DNA of 33,826 bases, taken from the NCBI GenBank assembly GCA_031264185.1, contig JAISEL010000063.1:1-33826 (forward strand), in the 5' to 3' direction. A program made the translations under genes and the position numbers. The notes beneath the pieces are model-generated. The model was not told where the DNA came from, did not search any database, and saw only the letters and a list, made by a program, of their open reading frames with translations. The DNA is from Deltaproteobacteria bacterium. Its GTDB lineage: Bacteria; Desulfobacterota; Desulfarculia; Adiutricales; Adiutricaceae. Shown one piece after another: positions 27,115 through 33,826 of this stretch; the first letter of the stretch is position 1, and the number at the start of each line of letters is the position of its first letter.

Positions 27115-27151
27115 AAAAGTTTTTAGTGAGGGAAAATCATAAATTATGGCT

Positions 27152-27174
27152 AAAGAGCCTTTTTGAGGCTTTTT
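27152..27174 (+). terminator. Rho-independent terminator after the SUMF1-type gene
   Basis: AAAGAGCC (27152-27159) pairs with GGCTTTTT (27167-27174) with one G-T pair and a 7-base loop. The right arm ends in the T-run. It could also work on the opposite strand because of its A-rich left arm. Confidence 0.7.
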
Positions 27175-27692
27175 GGTCATAACAGTAACGACAACTTATA
27201 AAGTATAGGCAGAACCTCCCCAGGTCGGGTCTTTTCCTGACCGGGGAGTGAATTAAATGCTCCCGCCGTTTAGGTTTTCCGGCCTTAATTTTCAAAGTCT
27301 CTTTTCTTTTTTTTAATAATTAGTGATATTTTTTTGGATTTGGGGTATTGTAAAGCTAAGTCTGGATCAATTTTCGTCTCTGAATTTATGTCAGACCTTA
27401 AATCGATAGAGCTGAGTGTTTAAAAATACGATGTAATTTTATTAAAAAGATAAAATAATTATCCATATAAATTTAATTTAATATAATGCAGATAAGTTAA
27501 GAGAGACGATTTAAGTCTTTTTTTTAAGCTTCCAATTGTCCGCAATCAGGAAAGAAGCGGGAATCAGAAGATTCAAGAGGGAATAGCCTCTAAATCTTTA
27601 TAGGCAAATCGGATTTTCAGCGTTTTTCCCTCTTGGAAAGAAAAAATTTGGCTCAGTGAGGCTATTTTGAGCAGAATGGACTGTCAAAATTA

Positions 27693-27721
27693 TTGACTGG
27701 AAAAAGCCCAGAGACTATAAT
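27693..27721 (+). promoter_or_regulatory. Strong sigma70-type promoter of cydAB
   Basis: TTGACT (27693-27698), a 17-base spacer and a perfect TATAAT (27716-27721) face cydA. The predicted start near 27728 would give a ~175-base leader before ATG 27903. No FNR- or ArcA-type site was identified with confidence. Confidence 0.75.
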
Positions 27722-27902
27722 TTTCTAGTCTATTGGTCAAAGTTTCTAGTTTTTAGGGACAGTAAGATCCGGGTCATTTAAAGTCAGATAGTTCGGATAA
27801 AAAAGATGTGACCTGGCGTTAATTTAGGAAATTGACACTCTGGCCGGTCCGGCCAAGGGCAGTCCTTGTGCTTTTTGCCTGTAATCATGTTTGGAGGCCC
27901 TG

Positions 27903-29228
27903 ATGGACCCAATTATTTTATCCCGGTTGCAGTTTGCCTTTGCTACAATTGTCCACTTCTTCTTTGTCCCTCTGACTATAGGACTGGGATTTTTCATTGC
28001 TATAATGGAGACCAGGTACGTCAGGACGGGCAATGAGAAATTTAAGCAGCAGGCCCAGTTCTGGGGCCGCATTTTCCTGATTAACTTTGTTTTAGGGGTG
28101 GTCACCGGCATTGCCTTGGAATTCCAGTTCGGAACTAACTGGGCTCTGTATTCCAAGTACGTAGGTGACATTTTCGGCTCCTTACTGGCCATTGAGGCCA
28201 CTTTGGCCTTTTTCCTGGAATCGACCTTCATCGGGATCTGGGCTTTCGGCTGGAATAGGGTGCCTAAAAAGATCCACCTTATGGCAATTTGGTTTGTGGC
28301 TTTTGCCAGCACCATCTCCGCCCTGTGGATTTTATTGGCCAACGGCTTCATGCAGCATCCGGTCGGCTACACCATCCAGGACAGTGTGGCCAGACTGGCC
28401 AGTTTTACGGAAGTTCTGACCAATCCCTACGGCTGGGCCATGTATCTCCATACGGTTAGCGGGGCCTTCCTTTTAACCGGTTTTCTGGTCATGGGAGTTT
28501 CGGCCTGGCATCTGTTCTGCGGCCGGAATGTGGAGTTTTTCTCCGCCTCTTTCCGGTTAGGCTCCTCGTTCGCGGTTATTTTTTCCATCTTAATTATTAT
28601 TATAGGCCACTCATTAGGCCAGGTTACCGCCAAGTATCAGGAATCAAAATTTGCGGCCATGGAGTCGGTCTGGGAGACTCAGACGGAAGCGCCCATGCAT
28701 CTGATTAAGATTCCTCATTTCACCCGCGAGGAAGGTAACTTGGTTGAAGCCATGCCGATACCTAAGTTTTTAAGCTTTCTGGCCGGCAATGACTTTCAGC
28801 ATAAAGTCACCGGCATGAAGGATGTTCCTCCGGAAAACCGTCCCCTGGTCTGGCCAATCTTCTACTCTTTCCGGCTCATGGTCGGTCTGGGCTGCATATT
28901 CCTGGTCGTGGCTGTGGCCACGTTCTTTGTCAGGGGAATGATAGCCAGTTTCGGCTGGGGGCTTTGGGTCTACATCTTACTCATACCTCTGCCGTACCTG
29001 GCCCTACAATTGGGCTGGATAGTCACAGAGCTGGGGCGCCAGCCCTGGGTAGTTTTCGGACTGATGCGAACAGCCGATGCCGGCAGTCCTCCGGTTGACT
29101 GGTACCAGATTCTGCTGACCCTGCTGGCCATGATCGGCATATACGGGGTCATCAGCCTGACCGGGTTCATATTGATGATCCGGTCCGCCTTAAGCAATCC
29201 CCAAAAACCGGTCGAGCACTACGTGTAG
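27903..29228 (+). CDS. cydA: CydA, cytochrome bd oxidase subunit I
   Basis: CydA is the haem-carrying subunit of the membrane quinol:oxygen oxidoreductase. ATG 27903 follows GGAGG (27893-27897); an in-frame TTG at 27891 sits on top of that site and is rejected. The length is 441 residues, with about nine membrane helices. Haem and quinol residues are visible: His in ATIVHFFFVPLTIGLG (b558/b595 region), EFQFGTNW and EATLAFFLESTF (the conserved Glu pair), His in MYLHTVSGAF, Met in FYSFRLMVGLG, and Glu in VTELGRQPW. The stretch before PENRPLVWPIFYS is short, so this is the short-Q-loop type. cydB follows 17 bases later. It allows respiration of, or protection from, low oxygen. Confidence 0.96.
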   Translation: MDPIILSRLQFAFATIVHFFFVPLTIGLGFFIAIMETRYVRTGNEKFKQQAQFWGRIFLINFVLGVVTGIALEFQFGTNWALYSKYVGDIFGSLLAIEATLAFFLESTFIGIWAFGWNRVPKKIHLMAIWFVAFASTISALWILLANGFMQHPVGYTIQDSVARLASFTEVLTNPYGWAMYLHTVSGAFLLTGFLVMGVSAWHLFCGRNVEFFSASFRLGSSFAVIFSILIIIIGHSLGQVTAKYQESKFAAMESVWETQTEAPMHLIKIPHFTREEGNLVEAMPIPKFLSFLAGNDFQHKVTGMKDVPPENRPLVWPIFYSFRLMVGLGCIFLVVAVATFFVRGMIASFGWGLWVYILLIPLPYLALQLGWIVTELGRQPWVVFGLMRTADAGSPPVDWYQILLTLLAMIGIYGVISLTGFILMIRSALSNPQKPVEHYV

Positions 29229-29245
29229 GGCCAGGAGGTGATGTC

Positions 29246-30286
29246 ATGGATTGGCAGTCTATTTTACCCGCTGTCTGGTTTGTCGTCTGGGGAGTGCTGT
29301 GGGGCATTTATTTCGTTCTGGACGGCTATGATCTGGGAATTGCCATGTGGGTGCCCTTACTGGGCGCTTCCAGTGAAAAGGAACGGGCCACCATGCACCA
29401 GGTGACCGGACCTTTCTGGGACGGCAATGAGGTCTGGCTGATTACTGCCGGAGGCGTGACTTTTGCCGCCTTCCCCTTAGCTTACGCGGTTCTGTTTTCC
29501 AGTCTCTACAGTCCTTTGATGATTCTGCTGTATTGTCTGATTTTGAGGGGTGTCTGCTCGGAACTGAGGTTCCAGTGGGACAACATTACCTACCGCATGG
29601 TCTGCGACGGTCTTATCGCCCTGTCAAGTCTGGTGGCCGCTGTCCTTTTGGGTGTGGCTTTCTCCAATCTTTTCCGGGGCCTGCCTCTGGAGTTTGACGC
29701 CGGTCAGAATTTCTTCATGTTCCAGGGCAATATCTTAAACTTGCTTCATCCTTACTGTCTGTTAGGCGGGGTGCTGTTTGTGCTGATGTTCCTGGTTCAC
29801 GGGGCTCTTTATCTCTGCTGGCGGGTGGAGGGAGACCTTAAAAACAAAGCCTTCTATATGGCCACTATGACCTGGCCCGTTTTTATGCTGGTCTTTTTGG
29901 TCTATGTGGCTCTGACCTTTACTTTTGCCGGTCTGTATGTCAACTACTTAAGTGTTCCGCCCCTTCTGGCCCTGCCTTTACTGTGCGCCGTACTGTTCAT
30001 ACTGTCGGGTTTTGAACTCTACAAAAAGAAGAATGTAGCCAGATCCCTTCTGTTCTCCTGCGGCGGCATCTTGACTCTGACTCTGACCGGGGTAATCGGC
30101 ATGTACCCAAACGTCATTCCTTCAAGGTTAAGCGAGGCCGGTAATTTGACTATTGGAACAGCAGCCTCTTCAACCTTGACTTTAACTATCATGCTGGTGG
30201 TGGCGCTTATCTGTGTGCCCCTGGTCATCTACTACCAGATTTGGGCCCACAAGAAGATGGCTGTGACCATTAAAGCTGATTACTGA
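29246..30286 (+). CDS. cydB: CydB, cytochrome bd oxidase subunit II
   Basis: The 346-residue integral membrane subunit of bd oxidase supports CydA and assembly. ATG 29246 follows AGGAGG at good spacing. Typical signatures are YFVLDGYDLGIAMWVPLLG near the N-terminus, TGPFWDGNEVWLITAGGVTFAAFP (~50-75), a conserved Arg-rich turn ILRGVCSELRFQW, and SxxxxGxxxMYPNVIPS near the end. About eight or nine hydrophobic helices are visible. No small cydX-like frame follows before the terminator, and cydCD is absent from the window. Confidence 0.96.
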   Translation: MDWQSILPAVWFVVWGVLWGIYFVLDGYDLGIAMWVPLLGASSEKERATMHQVTGPFWDGNEVWLITAGGVTFAAFPLAYAVLFSSLYSPLMILLYCLILRGVCSELRFQWDNITYRMVCDGLIALSSLVAAVLLGVAFSNLFRGLPLEFDAGQNFFMFQGNILNLLHPYCLLGGVLFVLMFLVHGALYLCWRVEGDLKNKAFYMATMTWPVFMLVFLVYVALTFTFAGLYVNYLSVPPLLALPLLCAVLFILSGFELYKKKNVARSLLFSCGGILTLTLTGVIGMYPNVIPSRLSEAGNLTIGTAASSTLTLTIMLVVALICVPLVIYYQIWAHKKMAVTIKADY

Positions 30287-30308
30287 TTTTTTAGACTTCA
30301 TGCCGCAA

Positions 30309-30336
30309 AAAAGACGGGCCGGACGGCCCGTCTTTT
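30309..30336 (+). terminator. Strong terminator of cydAB
   Basis: AAAAGACGGGCC (30309-30320) pairs perfectly with GGCCCGTCTTTT (30325-30336) around GGAC. The stem is 12 bp, ends in T's, and lies 22 bases after the cydB stop codon. The A-rich left arm could make it act on the minus strand too. Confidence 0.9.
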
Positions 30337-30472
30337 GGTTTGAGGAGCGGATTAAGGCGGCATTTTTTTCTGAAATAAAGGCCGTCAGGGTGATTTGGAA
30401 GAGGACATCTCAGCTGATCGGAGCAGAGGCCGGAAAGAACGCAGGGAAATTAGGAATTTTTCAATTGTCGGC

Positions 30473-31661
30473 CTACATCCCGCATTGGCTGATTACTGTG
30501 GTGATGGCAGTTTCTAATCCTTCAGGCGGGTACTTATATTTTTTCAGCAGCTTCTTAACCCGGCGGCGCATGCCGGCCCGGGCCGATTCCTTTTTCTGCC
30601 AGTCAATGGAGCGGTTGATTCGGAGCATCTTAGTCAGTTCCTGAGTCATGGCCACCAGCTGGTCATTTTCATAGAAGTCTTTGATGGCCGCCGGTCTGGT
30701 CAGGGCGTCACAGAAGGCCAGTTCTTCTTAGGACAGACCCAGCTTTTTGCCCTCGGCGTGGGCGTTGGCTATGTCTTCGGCCATCTCCAATAGCCTGGCG
30801 ATGACTTCTTCGTTGGTCAGTAAGCCGTTGAAGTAAGCTTTCATGGTCCTGGACAGCATCTCAGAAAATTTTTCCGATTTAACCACGCTGGTCCTGCGGT
30901 AAGAAGAGACCTGATCTGCCGGAAGCTTTTTCAGAATTTCCACTGCCAGGTTTTTTTCCTTCATGCTGGCTATTTCGGTCAGAAAGACCGGGTCGAATAT
31001 TGAAAAGCCGGTGACTGCATCGGAGAAAAGATCAATAACTCCTTCACTTTTAATGGTATTTTTTAAAAATTCATTGATATAGGCATTCAGTTCTTTGAAA
31101 TTAAGTTTATGGCTGTCTCCGGTTAAGCGGATTAAAGACGTCCTGACTGACTCAAAAAAGGCGGCCTCGAAACGTTCCTTATGCCCCACAATGGAACTGC
31201 ACAGAGACAAAGACTGGCGCAGAATTTGAGCTTCTTTCACAAAGGTTTCCTGCTGTTTTAGTTTTTTTACGGCTGACAGAAAATTGACTCCGCCATTGAT
31301 TATTTTAGTCCGGTCATAATCGGAAGCTTTATCGCTCAAGAAAGCCGAATAATTGAAACCGTGGAACAGGTCGCGGCAGACTTCGAGTTTTTCAGTGAAT
31401 TTCGGCAGGACGGTCTTGGCAATGTCAATTTCGCCGTAGTTTTGGCGATCGCGCCGGGTGTAGTCCTTCATGGCCTGTTTTAAGGCTGAGGCAATGCCGA
31501 TGTAATCCACTATCAAACCGACTTCTTTCTGGACAGCGGTGCCGTTGATCTTGTGGGTGAAAACGCGGTTGACCCGGGCAATGGTCTGCATTAGGTTGTG
31601 AGCGGCGGCGATCGGCTTGTAGAGATACATGGCGACAGGCTGGGAACATCGAAACCGGTTT
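30473..31661 (-). pseudogene. hsdR: C-terminal remnant of type I restriction HsdR
   Basis: The last third of a type I restriction R subunit is readable from about 31630: [20 protein letters not shown] (helicase motif VI region), [48 protein letters not shown], then the DUF3387-type tail (LCSSIVGHKERFEAAFFESV, GVIDLFSDAVTGFSIFDPVF, KEKNLAVEILKKLPADQVSS, SEKFSEMLSRTMKAYFNG, NEEVIARLLEMAEDIA). At 30728-30730 an in-frame TAA stands where Glu is expected (GLS*EELAFCDAL). The same frame then continues to the natural end (RSIDWQKKESARAGMR, KYKYPPEGLET) at TAG 30473. The N-terminal nuclease and most helicase motifs are gone. It cannot function. Confidence 0.9.
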
Positions 31662-31861
31662 GAGTTCCTGGAAGCGCTCCTCAAATTTGTCCGAAATGTA
31701 CTTCAGAAAGATGAGGCCGAATACAATGTGTTTGTATTCGGCCTCATCCATATTGCCTCGAAGGATATCTGCCGCCGACCAGATTTTCTGCTCAAAGCCT
31801 ATGGAGGCTGTACCGTCTGAGGCTCCTTTTTTGTCTCCCTGGCTGTCAGCTCTACACCCAT
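31662..31861 (-). pseudogene. hsdM: N-terminal remnant of type I restriction HsdM
   Basis: About 45 recognisable residues of an HsdM methylase N-terminus remain: [20 protein letters not shown] followed by [20 protein letters not shown] and RFQEL, then loss of homology at about 31662, where HsdR sequence begins in another frame. Upstream, an A6 run at 31825-31830 separates this frame from one beginning [12 protein letters not shown] at 31861; a slip there may have cut off the start. The methyltransferase catalytic part (NPPF/Y) and hsdS are missing, so this and the hsdR remnant are two ends of one operon joined by a deletion. Confidence 0.8.
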
Positions 31862-31958
31862 GAACTCAATTTTGTAGGTAGCTGAAGACTTCTTGTTTTT
31901 CGCCGGCGGATTGGTTTTTACGGCTGCCTCTTTGATGGAGTTACATTTTAGGCGGAAC

Positions 31959-33704
31959 CTATCTTAAATCAGACCCTGGGATATCCTGCTCTTCGTAGAA
32001 GTCCGTCTGACCGCGTCCGGCCGGTATCATGGGCATGACGTTCTCTTCCTCAGGGACCACCAGATCCAAAAGACTGGGACCTTTGGACTTTATTAAGATC
32101 TCCAGGGCCTTTTCCACCTGCTCAGGTTTTTCGATCCTCTGGCCGGGAATGTCATAGACCTGCCCTAAAGCCGTAAAATTTGGGTTCCAGTTAAAGATGG
32201 TCTGTGAAAAGCGGCTGCTGAAGAAAAACTTCTGCCATTGTCTGACCATGCCCAGACAGCCGTTGTTGACCACCAGGATCTTAATGGGCAGACTGCAGGT
32301 CTTTAGAGTGGCCAGTTCCTGAATGTTCATCTGAAAACTGCCGTCACCGGTAATTAGGATGACATTGGATTTAGGTGAGGCTATCTGGGCTCCGATGGCC
32401 GCCGGGAGGCCGAATCCCATAGTGCCCAGTCCGCCGGAGGACAGAAAGTGCCTCGGCTCTTTAGCGATATAGTGCTGGGCCGCCCACATCTGATGCTGGC
32501 CGACATCGGTAACGACAATAGTATCTGGAGCGGCCAGTTCCGACAGTCGGCGGATTACCTGCTGAGGCTTTATGCCGGGAGTTGATTCTGAATCAATATC
32601 TGCGTTTTCGGAATTTATTTTGTGGAGTTGGTCCTGCCATTCAGGTCTTTTCTTTGCTCCAATTAAAGTCAGGGTCCTCTCCAGAACTGTTTTGAGGTTC
32701 CCGACAACTGAGAGATCCGGAGTTAGGCGTTTTCCGATTTCCGCCGGATCAATGTCTACATGGATAATTCTGGCTGCCGGAGCAAATCTTCGGACATCTC
32801 CGACTACCCGATCGTCAAATCTGACTCCTAAGCCTAAGATCAAATCTGAGTGGTAAATGGCCAGATTAGCCAGTTTGGAGCCGTGCATCCCTGGCAGTCC
32901 AAGGACCAGAGGGTGATCATCGGGCAAGATGCCTTTGGCCTGCAGTGTAACCACCACCGGAATGTCGGCTTTTTCGGCCAGTTCGCGGACCAGTTTTTCG
33001 GCATTGGCTATTGAGGCTCCGCCGCCGACGTAGATAACCGGCCTTTGGCTGACATTGACGGTTTCGGCCATGGCCTGGATTTGGGCGACATTAATCCGGG
33101 GCTCAGGTTCATAGCCGGGAATAGAGACTTTTTCCGGCCAAAGGCGGGTGACCTCCTGGGTCTGGATGTCTTTGGGCACATCAACCAATACCGGACCGGG
33201 ACGTCCGGAATTGGCCAGATAAAAGGCTTCGGCCAGGACCACCGGCAGATCGTTAGGATCTTTAATCAGGTAGTTATGCTTGGTGATGGGAATGGAAATC
33301 CCGTAAATGTCCGCTTCCTGAAAACTGTCGCTGCCGATGGAAGTGGTGGCGACCTGACCGGTAATAACGACCAGAGGCACACTGTCCATATGAGCATTGG
33401 CCAGGCCCGTGACCAAATTGGTGGCGCCTGGGCCGGAAGTGGCGAAAACTATGCCGGGCCGGCCGGTAATTCTGGCCCAGCCGTCGGCGGCGTGGATAGC
33501 TCCCTGCTCATGACGGGACAGAATGTGCTGGATTTTAGAGTCATAAAGAGCGTCGTAGAGAGGAATAACGGCTCCGCCGGGATACCCGAAAACAGTGGTA
33601 TGGCCATGCCTTATTAGGCCGTTGATTATAGTCTGCGCTCCGGTGACCTTACCAGCCACCGAGGGACTGTTAGAAGTTTTGGTTGGGGGAGTTTTAGTAC
33701 GCAA
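31959..33704 (-). CDS. ilvB: IlvB/IlvI-type acetolactate synthase catalytic subunit
   Basis: The 581-residue ThDP-dependent enzyme condenses pyruvate (or pyruvate with 2-oxobutyrate) at the first step of branched-chain amino acid synthesis. The N-terminal ThDP-binding domain has VFGYPGGAVIPLYDAL and the catalytic Glu in LSRHEQGAIHAADGWAR; the SGPGATNLVTGLANAHMDSV segment follows. The central domain has PVIYVGGGA and LGLGVRFDDRVVG. The C-terminal domain has the GDGS...NN metal/ThDP motif (ITGDGSFQMNIQEL, LVVNNGCLGMVRQWQ). The start is TTG 33704 with AGGG about ten bases upstream; an in-frame TAA precedes it and no ATG is available near the N-terminus. It pairs with ilvH 9 kb away. Possible feedback inhibition by valine is family knowledge. 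Confidence 0.95.
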   Translation of the reverse strand: MRTKTPPTKTSNSPSVAGKVTGAQTIINGLIRHGHTTVFGYPGGAVIPLYDALYDSKIQHILSRHEQGAIHAADGWARITGRPGIVFATSGPGATNLVTGLANAHMDSVPLVVITGQVATTSIGSDSFQEADIYGISIPITKHNYLIKDPNDLPVVLAEAFYLANSGRPGPVLVDVPKDIQTQEVTRLWPEKVSIPGYEPEPRINVAQIQAMAETVNVSQRPVIYVGGGASIANAEKLVRELAEKADIPVVVTLQAKGILPDDHPLVLGLPGMHGSKLANLAIYHSDLILGLGVRFDDRVVGDVRRFAPAARIIHVDIDPAEIGKRLTPDLSVVGNLKTVLERTLTLIGAKKRPEWQDQLHKINSENADIDSESTPGIKPQQVIRRLSELAAPDTIVVTDVGQHQMWAAQHYIAKEPRHFLSSGGLGTMGFGLPAAIGAQIASPKSNVILITGDGSFQMNIQELATLKTCSLPIKILVVNNGCLGMVRQWQKFFFSSRFSQTIFNWNPNFTALGQVYDIPGQRIEKPEQVEKALEILIKSKGPSLLDLVVPEEENVMPMIPAGRGQTDFYEEQDIPGSDLR

Positions 33705-33826
33705 TAGACTAGTACCCTGTAACCTTTAATTTGATGGATAAAGACGCTTCAGTTTGACCTGTGCATCAGATGCAGTAAATTGCCATTTTATCCTGGAAGT
33801 CCGATTGTTCCTGTCTTTCTGCCAGG
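33705..33826. other. Upstream region of ilvB, window edge
   Basis: Only 122 bases are available. No leader peptide, T-box or clear promoter facing ilvB is visible. An in-frame stop lies about 24 bases before the TTG start. Confidence 0.4.

Larger units (their letters stand above)
27091..27902. other. Intergenic region with hairpins and the cydAB promoter
   Basis: Three hairpins follow the SUMF1-type gene (two listed separately). A third, CTCCCC-A-GGTC...GACC-GGGGAG at 27216-27248, lacks a T-tract and could be an RNA structure. The DNA from 27300 to 27500 is AT-rich. A short stretch near 27570-27640 (GGATTTTCAGCGTTTTT) faintly resembles part of the degenerate repeat. No gene was seen. Confidence 0.5.

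Noticed and set aside
26542-27180. 212-codon minus-strand frame opposite the SUMF1-type gene
   Set aside because: It is an arginine-rich shadow of a GC-rich gene tail, and it overlaps the terminator.
27824-28351. 175-codon minus-strand frame opposite cydA
   Set aside because: It is antisense to the conserved CydA core and covers the cydA start region; no domain is visible.
33045-33617. 190-codon plus-strand frame opposite ilvB
   Set aside because: It is a shadow of the highly conserved acetolactate synthase gene, with no ribosome binding site or domain.
1-33826. tRNA or rRNA genes
   Set aside because: No cloverleaf with GTTCRANNC plus matching acceptor arm and no rRNA core motifs were noticed. 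A covariance scan would be needed to exclude them.

Overview
The window looks like chromosomal DNA from a Gram-negative bacterium of the deltaproteobacterial (Desulfobacterota-like) type. It shows an outer-membrane-type protein, several Sec signal peptides, compact biosynthetic operons, a cytochrome bd oxidase, and several large wastelands holding broken genes. The mixture of intact housekeeping genes, long non-coding stretches and at least four decayed genes (three AAA/PD-(D/E)XK remnants and a type I restriction scar) suggests a lineage under genome erosion, perhaps host-associated. That lineage reading is inference from protein style, not a database match.

Layout, left to right. 1-1623 has no intact gene and carries one copy (A) of a ~630 bp degenerate repeat. 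1624-3135 (+) is a membrane-anchored, VQP-repeat-rich protein with a C-terminal DUF2726 domain. 3901-4803 (+) is a secreted beta-barrel-like protein, and 5158-6480 (+) is a CapA-type metallophosphatase-like protein. Facing these is a three-gene minus-strand cluster, 12063 down to 6511: an atypical Hsp70, an AAA+ ATPase and a tail-anchored protein whose N-terminus resembles a J domain without HPD. This is the most unusual intact system in the window. 12067-15775 is mostly wasteland around a badly frameshifted AAA-ATPase-like/PD-(D/E)XK pseudogene. 15776-18001 (+) is a secreted VIT/vWA protein closed by a good terminator.

The minus-strand operon 22895-18700 is ilvH-hisB-hisA-mutS2, with overlapping or 4-bp-spaced genes. 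The MutS2 Smr nuclease domain has lost the LDLR motif residues. 22896-26010 is another decayed zone with two further PD-(D/E)XK remnants and copy B of the degenerate repeat. 26011-27090 (+) is a secreted SUMF1-fold protein without the catalytic cysteine pair. 27903-30286 (+) is cydAB behind a near-consensus sigma70 promoter and ending in a strong terminator. 30473-31861 (-) is a deletion scar joining the first part of hsdM to the last third of hsdR. 31959-33704 (-) is ilvB, encoding the catalytic subunit whose regulatory subunit IlvH lies 9 kb away on the same strand.

The intact metabolic genes contribute to branched-chain amino acid synthesis (IlvB/IlvH), histidine synthesis (HisB/HisA) and high-affinity oxygen reduction (CydAB). 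No rRNA, tRNA, CRISPR array or intact transposase was recognised by eye.
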